The notes under the pieces: model-generated
Told to the model about the DNA's origin: nothing
Databases searched by the model: none
Seen by the model: the letters and a program-made list of their open reading frames with translations, nothing else
From: an uncultured Caldilineaceae bacterium
Lineage (GTDB): Bacteria; Chloroflexota; Anaerolineae; Caldilineales; Caldilineaceae
Length of the DNA: 64,000 nt
Reading direction: 5' to 3'
Assembly (NCBI GenBank): GCA_958295915.1
Contig: OY282381.1
Coordinates: forward strand, 3,370,722-3,434,721
Shown: positions 43,651-53,213 of the stretch, one piece after another
How positions within the stretch are numbered: the first letter of the stretch is position 1
How the letters are laid out: each line of letters starts with the position of its first letter
Position numbers and translations under genes: made by a program

Positions 43651-45201
43651 TTATTCTTGAATGCGGAAGCTGTAGAGCTGCGCATCCTGCAAATGGAAGC
43701 GCAGACGCAGAGGTTGGCCGGCTGGCAAGCGATCGTTCCCATTCCAGCGGACAGTCTGGCGCACATTGTCCACATGGATTGCCTGACAGTCCTGGTATGA
43801 GTAACCCGGTTGCGTTTCACCGCTGGCAGACAGCGCCTCAACCACCAGACTGCCTACTGAAGCATCCACATTGACCTCAAGCCGCTCGCCAGACGGCTCG
43901 AGCGGAACGGTTTCGACTACCCCACCGAAATGGCCAGCGTCCAGGGATACAAAGCCGTCCAGACGCCACGCGGCGCGCGCGATGGAGACCGTCTTCGGCG
44001 GCATAGGTCCCCCGTGCGTTGTATTGATGGCTGTGTAATAATGCCAGACCTCGTCATTGTGAATCACGGGCCGATCGGCCGAGCAGAGGATACAGCCGGC
44101 GTCGAAGCTACCCGGCTCACCGCGCGGGATGATGGGCGAGCGGTCCTCGAAGCGCTCCCACTTGCGTCCATCACGACTATGCACGAGCTGAACCTCAATC
44201 GGACCATCCCAGGGCGCTCTGTCGATCTCGATCCCGGACTTCGATATCGAAGTCGGCCGTCCCAGGGATATCCCTTCCTCCTCCCTTGCATCTCTGACAA
44301 CATCAAATACGGGTAAGAAACCGAGAAACTGTCGGCCATAAACAAAGCCTGACATGCAGTAGAATTCGGTCCGCTGTTCAGAGTCCTGGATCCAGGCATC
44401 GTCCTGTTCGTCCGGGACCAGGATCAAGTCATGACTGGACCACGCCAGGAAGTCCGGACTCGTGGCCACGGCGATGAGGCGCCGTGTGTGCCCGCCCACG
44501 TCCCCCCAGCGGCGGTGAAAGGCGAAGTACTCGCCCGTGCGCGGGTTGCGGGCAACGGTGACCGCTTCCAGAATGTCGCGCCCTGCAGGGGCGCTTTGCG
44601 CGCCCCTTTCGTCTGTGTTCATGAGAATGGGGTTGACCGAGTACTCGTTCCAGGTCAATCCATCAGCGGAATGCGCGACCCAGTAGCCATACTTTTCCCG
44701 CTCCCAGTTCCAACTGGCCATCTTATAGCGTTGATCGGGCGCTGCGTCCGCGTCAATGATGACAGTGGGGCTGTGTTTATCGAAGAAGAGAATATTATTG
44801 TCGCGCGATCCATCAAATTCATGCCGGCCCAGATTCGGCTTCTCCCAGTGGACCCCATCCTCGGAAGTGGCATAGAGAATCATGTCCCCTGGTCGTTCGC
44901 GCAAGCCAGGGGCGCGATATTGCTGCCCACGGCCCAGACGTGTGAGATACCACATGCGAAAAGGAGGTTGAACGCGCCTCTGCTCGGAAGAGGCGCGCTG
45001 GGCGTTCGGGTCATAGCAAACACTTCCATAGATGTAAACCCGCTGACCTTCCCAGGGACGGTCCGGCGTGAGAACCGGCTTATCCAGTTTGCTGGCCGGG
45101 TGGAGCGTACGCACCACGCCTCGCTTTGCATTGACAATCTCATCATCAACGAAAAGTTGCGTTTCTGAACCAATCGGAAGTGCCTTTTCTGATGTTTGCA
45201 C
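43651..45201 (-). CDS. Five-bladed-propeller glycosidase-like protein (paralogue B)
   Basis: 516 residues, close to paralogue A (33594) along its whole length (VDDEIVNAKRGVVRTLHPA; QDCQAIHVDNVRQTVRWNG). Against A it has two extra stretches of 11 residues each: ASSEQRRVQPP, before FRMWYL, and RGAQSAPAGRD, before LEAVTVA. A third segment, SLGRPTSISKSGIEID, occupies the place where A has its own repeat-coded segment. Each lies over a perfect hairpin or palindrome in the DNA. The start (MQTSEKALPIG) is taken at 45201. The gene is followed directly by paralogue C. Confidence 0.7.
   Translation of the reverse strand: MQTSEKALPIGSETQLFVDDEIVNAKRGVVRTLHPASKLDKPVLTPDRPWEGQRVYIYGSVCYDPNAQRASSEQRRVQPPFRMWYLTRLGRGQQYRAPGLRERPGDMILYATSEDGVHWEKPNLGRHEFDGSRDNNILFFDKHSPTVIIDADAAPDQRYKMASWNWEREKYGYWVAHSADGLTWNEYSVNPILMNTDERGAQSAPAGRDILEAVTVARNPRTGEYFAFHRRWGDVGGHTRRLIAVATSPDFLAWSSHDLILVPDEQDDAWIQDSEQRTEFYCMSGFVYGRQFLGFLPVFDVVRDAREEEGISLGRPTSISKSGIEIDRAPWDGPIEVQLVHSRDGRKWERFEDRSPIIPRGEPGSFDAGCILCSADRPVIHNDEVWHYYTAINTTHGGPMPPKTVSIARAAWRLDGFVSLDAGHFGGVVETVPLEPSGERLEVNVDASVGSLVVEALSASGETQPGYSYQDCQAIHVDNVRQTVRWNGNDRLPAGQPLRLRFHLQDAQLYSFRIQE
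44237..44254. repeat. 18-nt perfect palindrome inside paralogue B
   Basis: GACTTCGATATCGAAGTC, coding a TSISKSG-like turn. It lies at the site where paralogue A carries a family D hairpin. Confidence 0.65.
44587..44607. repeat. Hairpin inside paralogue B
   Basis: AGGGGCGC-TTTGC-GCGCCCCT, perfect arms. It encodes part of the RGAQSAPAG insert. Confidence 0.6.
44973..44997. repeat. Repeat family D hairpin inside paralogue B
   Basis: CGCGCCTCT-GCTCGGA-AGAGGCGCG, perfect arms. It encodes part of the ASSEQRR insert. Confidence 0.75.
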
Positions 45202-45620
45202 TATAGCTGTCTCCCGGGAAAATGTATTGCGGGCGTAATCATCAATACGCAGGCCGTTGTTAGCTCACACTTTAGCTTGAGTCGATCTCCAAACACGTTT
45301 TCATATCCATACATGTCAAGTGCTGCGTCGAAATCATCGCTGTCCCCATATATCGTTCCCCCCAATCGCGACCTCATACAACCCGTACTGTTCATTCCCT
45401 GGAGAGCGATCAAAAGCCCAAAGTTCCCCGCCGACATACTCAATCGCGGCCTTGCGCTCATCGGCGGATGGGGCGCTGGACCAGAAGCCCCAATTTCCAG
45501 ATCCGAGTAGGGGTCGGCGCAGCCGCGCGAGACAGAGCCACCGACCATAACGACCTTCACTTTGGGATTGTCCGAATACGCCAATGCGATTTTTTTACCA
45601 ACGAGCAGAGGCGCATTCAA
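45201..45620 (-). pseudogene. Frameshifted nucleotidyltransferase-domain gene
   Basis: Start matches a nucleotidyltransferase: VVMVGGSVSRGCADPYSDLEIG, the GGSxxRG...SDxE motif of Pol-beta-like folds. After EIG the expected continuation (FWSSAPSADERKAAIEYVGGELWAFD) is in another frame. That frame runs to a stop after GGNDIWGQR, and a return to the first frame follows as TIYGDSDDFDAALDMYGYEN. At least two frame changes mean it does not make a full enzyme. It touches the start of paralogue B by one base and lies just upstream of it in direction of transcription. Confidence 0.7.
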
Positions 45621-45623
45621 TGC

Positions 45624-46619
45624 TTATACCAGATGACAGGCCACCCAATGTTTCGTTCGGACTTCGCGCAGCGCCGGCGCTTCTACCCGACAGCGGTCCT
45701 CAGCCATAGGACAGCGCGGATGGAAGCGACAGCCGGATGGCAGGTTCGCGGCGCTGGACACCTCGCCTTCCAGAATGATGCGCTGATGTTGGCGCGCCAG
45801 CCTCGGGTCCGTCCAGGGGACCGCGCTAAGCAGCGCCTGCGTGTAGGGATGAAGCGGCGCATCATAGATATCCAGACCCCTGGCCAGTTCCACGATGAGT
45901 CCCAAATACATCACCGCAATGCGATCACTGATATGACGCACCACCCGCAGGTCGTGCGCGATGAACAGATAGGTCAGGTCCATTTCGGCCTGAAGATCTT
46001 GCAGCAGGTTCAGGATCTGCGCCTGGATGGAGACATCGAGCGAGGAGACAGGCTCATCGAGGACGACGAAATCAGGGTCGACAGCCAAGGCCCTGGCGAT
46101 GCCGATGCGCTGACGCTGTCCGCCGCTGAATTCGTGGGGATAGCGGTTGATAAAGTAGGGGTTCAGCCCGACGCGCCGCATCAATTCCTGCACGCGCTCC
46201 CTGGCTTCCTCCTTGGTCTGGCAGATTTTGTGGATCATCAACGGCTCAGCGATGGCCGTGCCGATCGTCACGCGTGGATCGAGGGAGGCATAAGGATCTT
46301 GAAAGATGATCTGTATGCCCTTCCTGAAGGGACGCAGATCCTTGTCACTAAGCTGGCAGAGATCCGTGCCCTCGAAATAGACAGCGCCGGCTGTGGGGCG
46401 CATCAGCTGAAGAATCGCCCGCCCGGTCGTCGTCTTGCCACAGCCGCTCTCCCCAACCAATCCCAGCGTTTTCCCTCTCCAGATATCGAAGCTCACGCCA
46501 TCGACCGCGCGCACGACATCCGGCGCATGAAACAGACTTCGCCGTGGCAAATGAAAATGCTTCACCAAACCGCGCACACGCAATAAGGGTGATCGCAAAG
46601 CGGATGTACTCATCATCAT
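45624..46619 (-). CDS. Peptide/oligosaccharide ABC transporter ATP-binding subunit (OppF-like)
   Basis: Cytoplasmic ATPase of an Opp/Dpp-type importer. Walker [11 protein letters not shown]-loop [14 protein letters not shown], signature [15 protein letters not shown], Walker [14 protein letters not shown]-loop LFIAHDL. The C-terminal oligopeptide-family tail has the Cys cluster [15 protein letters not shown]. 331 residues. It is the last gene of the five-gene transporter operon (SBP, B, C, D, F), all on the minus strand. Confidence 0.93.
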   Translation of the reverse strand: MMMSTSALRSPLLRVRGLVKHFHLPRRSLFHAPDVVRAVDGVSFDIWRGKTLGLVGESGCGKTTTGRAILQLMRPTAGAVYFEGTDLCQLSDKDLRPFRKGIQIIFQDPYASLDPRVTIGTAIAEPLMIHKICQTKEEARERVQELMRRVGLNPYFINRYPHEFSGGQRQRIGIARALAVDPDFVVLDEPVSSLDVSIQAQILNLLQDLQAEMDLTYLFIAHDLRVVRHISDRIAVMYLGLIVELARGLDIYDAPLHPYTQALLSAVPWTDPRLARQHQRIILEGEVSSAANLPSGCRFHPRCPMAEDRCRVEAPALREVRTKHWVACHLV

Positions 46620-46674
46620 CCATAGCTAGTGGTCAGTGGCCAGAAACGGCACTGACCACAAACCGAAATTCGGA

Positions 46675-47802
<1,128 letters not shown>

Positions 47803-47806
47803 ACCT

Positions 47807-48787
47807 TCAGCGCCGCCTCTGCTCTGGATTGAGGGCATCATTCAATCCATCGCCCAGGAAATTGAAGCCGAGCACCACAATCGCCAACACAATCCCTGGC
47901 ATAACAACCAAATGGGGATAATACCGCCACTGACCCAGGTTATCATTGATCATCGCCCCCCAACTGGCGCCCGGTGGCTGGATGCCGACGCCAAGAAAGC
48001 TGAGCGACGCTTCAGAAAGCATGGCGCCGCCAAAGCCCACCGTGATAGTGACAATAAGCGGACCCAGGCTGTTCGGTATCAGGTGACCCGAGATGATGGC
48101 CCAGTTCGAAGCGCCCAAGGCTCGTTCGGCCTCAATGAACTCCTTTTCGCGCAGAGAAAGGATCTGCCCCCGTACCAGCCGCGCCTTGCCATACCACTGG
48201 ACCAACGTCAGGGAACCAAATATCACGAGGTAATCCAGGTATACCCGATTGGCTTCGGAGAAGGTCCACCCATAGCGCTCGAGAAGGAAGATCTGAGCTT
48301 CCAGAACCTTTTCCCTGAAAATAACACTGATAAACGCAGCCAGCAGGATGTCGGGAAAGGCCATGGTGATATCGGCCAGGCGCATAACAGTGAAATCGAC
48401 CCAGCCACCGAGAAATGCGCCGGCGGCGCCCAAAGCAACCCCCAGGATGGTCGTGCCGGCTGTGACGATGAGGCCCACCAGAAACGCCGTGCGCGCGCCG
48501 TACAAGATGCGGGTGAACAGATCGCGCCCCAGGCCATCGGTGCCCAGCCAATGGTCACCGCTGGGCGGCTCATTGATTCTGAGTAGATTTTGCTCCGCGT
48601 AGTCATACGGGGCAAGCCAGGGACCAAAGACAGCCACAAACAGAAGCAGGAAGGCGACGAAGGCCCCGAAGATGGCCAAACGGTTGCGCGCCAACTGCTC
48701 TATGGCATCCTGCCACAGACTACGTTGCGCCGGCATGACAAAAAACTGATGTGGAGCGTCACCCTCCGGCTCGAATTCGGAAATCAT
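47807..48787 (-). CDS. ABC transporter permease (OppC-like)
   Basis: Inner-membrane permease of the same importer. The N-terminal RNRLAIFGAFVAFLLLFVAVFGPWLAPYD helix, the DGLGRDLFTRILYGART segment, and the EAA loop (EFIEAERALGASNWAIISGHLIPN) are typical of OppC. Six helices are seen. 326 residues. It starts 77 bp after the OppB-like gene; that gap holds a family D hairpin. Confidence 0.92.
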   Translation of the reverse strand: MISEFEPEGDAPHQFFVMPAQRSLWQDAIEQLARNRLAIFGAFVAFLLLFVAVFGPWLAPYDYAEQNLLRINEPPSGDHWLGTDGLGRDLFTRILYGARTAFLVGLIVTAGTTILGVALGAAGAFLGGWVDFTVMRLADITMAFPDILLAAFISVIFREKVLEAQIFLLERYGWTFSEANRVYLDYLVIFGSLTLVQWYGKARLVRGQILSLREKEFIEAERALGASNWAIISGHLIPNSLGPLIVTITVGFGGAMLSEASLSFLGVGIQPPGASWGAMINDNLGQWRYYPHLVVMPGIVLAIVVLGFNFLGDGLNDALNPEQRRR

Positions 48788-48818
48788 ATTGGCATCGGCC
48801 CCTCATGCTGACTACATC

Positions 48819-48840
48819 GCGCCTCCTTCGACAGAGGCGC
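48819..48840. repeat. Repeat family D hairpin between oppB- and oppC-like genes
   Basis: GCGCCTC-N8-GAGGCGC followed by ATTCAAA. Non-coding copy. Confidence 0.65.
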
Positions 48841-48864
48841 ATTCAAACTTTAATTCAGGGAGTG

Positions 48865-49863
48865 TTAATCATACGTAACGCGTGGATCCAGCGCGCCGTA
48901 CAGCAGATCTGTCAACAGGTTGACGGTTATAATAAGTAAAGCTTGCAGGAGAACAACCCCCATAATGACTGGATGGTCGCCCGACATGAGGCTCTGAATC
49001 GCCAGTTTCCCGATGCCAGGGATGTTGAAAATCTGCTCGACGAAAAGACTTCCCAACAGAAGCCCACTTGTGATCAGACCAAGCGAGGTCAGCACAGGGA
49101 TCATAGCCGTGCGCAGCATATGGCGCGCGATGACCAGCCGCTCAGGCATCCCCTTAGCCCGGGCCGTGCGCACAAAGTCCTTGCCGAGTACCTCGACGAT
49201 GCCGGCCCGGGTCTGGCGCACGACGACCAGCAGGGGACCGGACCCCAGGATGAGGGCCGGCAAAATAGCCTGCCGAGAAAACATCCCATCCCATCCCCCA
49301 ACTGATTTGAACACGGGAACTTTGAGCACGAAAACGATGAGCAGAATGGGGCCGATTACATAGGCCGGTATCGAACTGGCGATAATAGAACCGGTGACGA
49401 TGATGTAGTCGATGATGGTGTTCTGTTTGACGGCGGCCAGAACACCCAGCAGGATGCCGAAGATCACAAGGAATAGCAGCGCCCACAGACCAAGCTGGGC
49501 GCTGATAGCCAAGCGACTGAAAATCATCTGCCGCACACCCGTGCTGGTGCCAAAGAAAGCCCCGCCGACGCGGCCCTGATTTGCCGCCCTGTCACTGGCG
49601 ACGCCAGCGTACGCAGACAAGGACTGACCCCAATTGCCCCCGAACAGGCTCCCTACATAGTCCAGAAATTGAATCATGAAGGGCCGGTCCAGGCCGAGCG
49701 CCCGCTGGGTCTCCGCATAGCGTTGTTCGTCCTCCCACTCCTCCCCCAATATGGCGCGCACCGGGTCAATGGGGCCGAAATACCCCAGTATAAAGGTGAT
49801 GAACACCACGACGATGACGATTGGCGCCAGAGCGGCGATCCTACGCAATGTGTATAAAAGCAT
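48865..49863 (-). CDS. ABC transporter permease (OppB-like)
   Basis: Inner-membrane permease. First helix MLLYTLRRIAALAPIVIVVV; then LGLDRPFMIQFLDYVGSLFGGNWGQSL, the B-subunit type; EAA loop VRTARAKGMPERLVIARHMLRTAM; C-terminal VEQIFNIPGIGKL. 332 residues. It follows the substrate-binding protein gene, 92 bp away, on the same strand. Confidence 0.92.
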   Translation of the reverse strand: MLLYTLRRIAALAPIVIVVVFITFILGYFGPIDPVRAILGEEWEDEQRYAETQRALGLDRPFMIQFLDYVGSLFGGNWGQSLSAYAGVASDRAANQGRVGGAFFGTSTGVRQMIFSRLAISAQLGLWALLFLVIFGILLGVLAAVKQNTIIDYIIVTGSIIASSIPAYVIGPILLIVFVLKVPVFKSVGGWDGMFSRQAILPALILGSGPLLVVVRQTRAGIVEVLGKDFVRTARAKGMPERLVIARHMLRTAMIPVLTSLGLITSGLLLGSLFVEQIFNIPGIGKLAIQSLMSGDHPVIMGVVLLQALLIITVNLLTDLLYGALDPRVTYD

Positions 49864-49955
49864 GTCTGCAGTAACTAGTGGTCAGTGATCAGAAAACGCC
49901 GCCACTGATCACTGACCATTTCCAAAGGTTCGCATCGTACCGCTACCGAAAACGC

Positions 49956-51752
49956 TTACTGCTCAGCGATGAACAGATGCTCTGGGTTGCGCACCCCGTG
50001 GTCAAGACTACCAAACAAGGAATCCCACTCACTGACCCACGGCTTGACGAGCATGTAGGCCGGCTCTGTAAAGTGGCCGATGCTGTAGACATCCGCAAAG
50101 AATTGACGCCCGGCCTCCTGATACAGAGGAATCGCCTCTTCGAGATCCATGGTCGTATCGGCTTTGAGGCACAGCTCTTCCGCTGCAGGCGGCCCCCAGG
50201 AATCAGCCCTGGACCGATTATAGGTCCCCATGGGGTCGGCGTTCTCGCAAACGGACGAGAGACCGGGATAGCGGGCCGCATAGGAACGGCGCACGATTTG
50301 ATAGAGCTCCGGATTGGCCCGAAATACGTCGCGCGATCGCTCTATGACAACTTCCAGGCCAAGGTTCTGTTTCCAGTACTGCTGCATGGCCTGGGCGATG
50401 CGCGTGAGATGGCCGACCTGTCCGCCGAAACCCGATTCACCGACGTGCAGCCGGATCTGAGGCATGTTCTCCACCGAGCCATACTTTGATTCACTGATCA
50501 GTTGACGGGCCAGCTCCGGATCATACGTGGGTGTATGGCATTCCCCCTCGATGAAACCCGGCCAGCCCAGTGGAATCAGTTGGCAGGCCGGCTGCCACAT
50601 GCCGCGCAGCAAGGTATCGGCGATGACCTTGAAATCTATGGCGTGGGCCAGGGCTTGGCGGACCTTGACATCATCCACGGGCGCAAGGTCGCGCGCGATG
50701 TAGAAGCTGCGGCTCACTTCGTATTGGAACGGCCACATTTCGTCGCTCGTGGGCCGGCCCGGTTCCAACAACTCGGCGGCCTCAAGCGGCCCATATTTTT
50801 CGGAGATATCGTACTCGTCATTCTCATACGCGATCAGGGCTGTTTGCGGATCCGCAAAATACTTGAGCATGACCTTCTCCAGAACTGGAGCGTCACCGCG
50901 CCAGTAGGGATTGGGGACAAGCTCGAAGGATCCCGGCTCGGTGGGTCCTACCCATTTCGGCTCTGTGGCGATCATAAACGGCCCGGTAGCCCCATGGCCG
51001 ACGAACCAAGGCATTTCGCCTTCTGCCGGCGGTCTGTAATGCGACGTCTCGGCCATCAGGAAACGGTGTGGCAGCGCGAGGATCGCCCCGAAATCGCGGA
51101 AAGGTTTCGTCAGCTCGATCTCCACCGTCAGATCATCCACGACCCGGACGCCCTCCAATTCCGTAGCCGGGTTCTCCTCAGCCCGCATGGCGTCGTACCC
51201 TTGGATGAAGCGCGCGTAGGTCGTGCCGCGCGAGCCAGTATTGGGCGAAGCATGCAGCTCGATCGACTTCTTCACATCCTCCGCTGTAAACGGCTCGCCA
51301 TCCGCTGCCTGAATCCCCGCTTTCAGCTTGATGGTCCACACAGTCGCATCCTCGCTGGCCGAGAAACTCTCTGCCAGCCGACCTTCCAGCATCCCGTCCG
51401 GATTCATCCAGAAAAGGGTCTCGAAGGCCATATTGAGCATGCCCGAAACCGCATAACCGGCCGATGTCTCGAAGGGATAGGGATAGCTTTGGCCATAGTA
51501 GGTTCCCCAGCGCAGCACTTGGGTCTCGGCCTTGGTCGTGTCAGCTGACAGCGCCGGCCGTTCACGCCATACCGGCGACCAGGGCATATAGGCGGCCGCC
51601 TCGGGCGCTTCCACCTGCGCGGCTTGCGACGGAGCTGGGGCGGGCGCGCAGGCAGCGGCCAACGCCAGCGCCACAAGGATCAACAGGCCCATCAGAATGT
51701 TGACAGATTTGATCCCGCCGCCATTGAGGGCGGCGATTTTGAATGTCTTCAT
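49956..51752 (-). CDS. ABC transporter substrate-binding lipoprotein (family 5)
   Basis: Solute-binding protein of the importer, lipid-anchored. The signal helix ends LALAAACAP, a lipobox. SBP-family-5 landmarks: AESFSASEDATVWTIKLKAGIQAADGEPFTAEDV, GTGPF-like block as GHGATGPFMI, and the C-terminal half with VRQALAHAIDFKVIADTLL. Ligand not known; the family binds oligopeptides, but many bacterial members near glycosidases bind oligosaccharides. The start at 51752 has AAGGAGGAG upstream, a strong site. It is the first gene of the transporter operon and ahead of it is a family D hairpin. Confidence 0.92.
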   Translation of the reverse strand: MKTFKIAALNGGGIKSVNILMGLLILVALALAAACAPAPAPSQAAQVEAPEAAAYMPWSPVWRERPALSADTTKAETQVLRWGTYYGQSYPYPFETSAGYAVSGMLNMAFETLFWMNPDGMLEGRLAESFSASEDATVWTIKLKAGIQAADGEPFTAEDVKKSIELHASPNTGSRGTTYARFIQGYDAMRAEENPATELEGVRVVDDLTVEIELTKPFRDFGAILALPHRFLMAETSHYRPPAEGEMPWFVGHGATGPFMIATEPKWVGPTEPGSFELVPNPYWRGDAPVLEKVMLKYFADPQTALIAYENDEYDISEKYGPLEAAELLEPGRPTSDEMWPFQYEVSRSFYIARDLAPVDDVKVRQALAHAIDFKVIADTLLRGMWQPACQLIPLGWPGFIEGECHTPTYDPELARQLISESKYGSVENMPQIRLHVGESGFGGQVGHLTRIAQAMQQYWKQNLGLEVVIERSRDVFRANPELYQIVRRSYAARYPGLSSVCENADPMGTYNRSRADSWGPPAAEELCLKADTTMDLEEAIPLYQEAGRQFFADVYSIGHFTEPAYMLVKPWVSEWDSLFGSLDHGVRNPEHLFIAEQ

Positions 51753-51772
51753 TTTACGTCTCCTCCTTAGGC

Positions 51773-51795
51773 GCGCCTCTACTCGAAAGAGGCGC
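51773..51795. repeat. Repeat family D hairpin upstream of the solute-binding protein
   Basis: GCGCCTCT-ACTCGAA-AGAGGCGC followed by ATTG. It falls in the leader of the transporter operon. Confidence 0.7.
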
Positions 51796-51872
51796 ATTGC
51801 GACAATACGTTGACAATATTACAGCAAACAACCTCTTCAGTGAACTCGATATCCACTCGATCGATGCGAATG

Positions 51873-52214
51873 CTACGCTTTGAGGCTGAGAGCGATAATC
51901 GCCTTCATTCTGGCTCCGTCTGGCAATTCACCGACAACGCGTAACCAGTTGCCAAAATGCCTGACCTTGCAAAAGTCAACCTCATCGTCGGTGAGGGTCA
52001 GGCTTGTCCCCTCATCACGCCAGCGGATGCCATCTGGCGAGATCTGGACACGCAGGATGGCGCCAGCGATATCGCCTTCGGTCTCCAGTGTACGCACGAA
52101 GAAAATGGCTTCGCTTGCCCAACCGCATTCATAAGGCTCGGTAGCGAACTGATGGCTTAGTCCCTGGCTGCGTTCTACGATGGCTGTATAACTCTCGCGC
52201 AGCATACCTACCAC
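51873..52214 (-). CDS. Small conserved protein of unknown function
   Basis: 113 residues, not recognised. Beta-rich pattern with an ILRVQISPDGIRWRDEGT string and a VVGELPDGARM end, which looks like a single beta-sandwich domain of the carbohydrate-binding or discoidin type, but this is only an impression. It overlaps the end of the upstream gene (52208) by seven bases, which implies translational coupling and a shared task. An ATG at 52205 is also possible. Confidence 0.5.
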   Translation of the reverse strand: MVGMLRESYTAIVERSQGLSHQFATEPYECGWASEAIFFVRTLETEGDIAGAILRVQISPDGIRWRDEGTSLTLTDDEVDFCKVRHFGNWLRVVGELPDGARMKAIIALSLKA

Positions 52215-53089
52215 GCTCCTGAAAGAAGGACCGAGTCCACGTAGAGAAAAGCCCGCTTATCGATGTCGGTTTCGACCCAAAAAGCGACATTGAGCATGCA
52301 ATACAGATTGGGCATCGCGGGAATCATCATAGGCGTCACATCGGTCGTATCGTGGATGCGATCATTGCATTGTAAATGCGTGATCTGACGAGTAGCTAAA
52401 TCTAAGTCCATACGGAGGTAATACCAGTTATATTTGGTGGCAATTTCATTATAACACAGTTCCTGATTTGCGTTGGGCACATCTTCCCAGCCGCTTGGCG
52501 CCAAATGAAAATGGGAGACGGTTTCATCCCTGCCACCTATTGTTTGCAAAGGTTCTCGTTTGCGTTTGAATTGCCACTTTCTCACGGGGGCGCCCGCCAT
52601 GGCATTGAGATAACGCCAATGCGGCATCCAGCGATACTCGTCGTCCTGAAGATCGAACAGCACGCCTATGGCCCGCACATCGTTCACCGCTAACTGAAGT
52701 TCACTCGCCTCCGGTTTGAAAGTAAAGTAAGCTTCCAGTCGAATCGGCCCCCTATGACGCCAGGTCACCCGCTTGATGGAAACGCTAATGTCGCCGGCGC
52801 GGGGACGGGTAGCCAACTTGAGGGAATACGTGCCGTGCATGGCCCCGTGCGTGCCGGTATCCCAATGGGTGCCGCTACTGAGCATGGGCGGTCGCATATC
52901 AGCATACTCGGGCAGCATGCTGTCCAGACTATCTTCGTAGTTTCCAATCAGCTCGACCCAGCCCCGCAGACCATTGTTGAAATCGTCATGGTAAATAATG
53001 CGCGGTAGCGGATCAAACTTACTGAGCCTGGGGTCCGCATTCAAAACAGCCCTTGTTTGAACCGAAGGGTGGTACTCCACATCTGACAT
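52208..53089 (-). CDS. Beta-rich protein of unknown function, perhaps carbohydrate-binding
   Basis: 293 residues, not recognised. It opens with PRIIYHDDFNNGLRGWVELIGNYED, the kind of motif seen at the start of concanavalin-like or laminin-G sandwich domains, and continues with TYSLKLATRPRAGD and IRLEAYFTFKPEASELQLAVNDVRAIGVLFDLQDDEYRW. It ends in ADKRAFLYVDSVLLSG-type strands. It precedes the 113-residue partner in the same operon and sits just upstream of the transporter operon in transcription order, so a role with the same substrate is plausible. No signal peptide. Confidence 0.5.
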   Translation of the reverse strand: MSDVEYHPSVQTRAVLNADPRLSKFDPLPRIIYHDDFNNGLRGWVELIGNYEDSLDSMLPEYADMRPPMLSSGTHWDTGTHGAMHGTYSLKLATRPRAGDISVSIKRVTWRHRGPIRLEAYFTFKPEASELQLAVNDVRAIGVLFDLQDDEYRWMPHWRYLNAMAGAPVRKWQFKRKREPLQTIGGRDETVSHFHLAPSGWEDVPNANQELCYNEIATKYNWYYLRMDLDLATRQITHLQCNDRIHDTTDVTPMMIPAMPNLYCMLNVAFWVETDIDKRAFLYVDSVLLSGAW

Positions 53090-53143
53090 AAAATTCTCCT
53101 CGCTTCCTCACTTCTCTTTGCTCGCTCCTCACGATTCGCATGA

Positions 53144-53177
53144 GGGCATCGTTCAATCGAACAGCGCAACGATGCCC
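53144..53177. repeat. Intergenic hairpin
   Basis: GGGCATCGTT (53144-53153) and AACGATGCCC (53168-53177), perfect 10-bp arms, loop 14. Next to it is the GGGAGGTTGCGCC piece shared with the PanE insert. Could also act as a terminator. Confidence 0.55.
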
Positions 53178-53213
53178 AAAAGCTGGGAGGTTGCGCCATC
53201 CGACTCCCTTATG

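Noticed and set aside
53144..53177. Intrinsic terminator after the PhyH gene
   Set aside because: The stem is good but no T-run follows on either strand, and a neighbouring piece recurs in the PanE insert, so a repeat is more likely.
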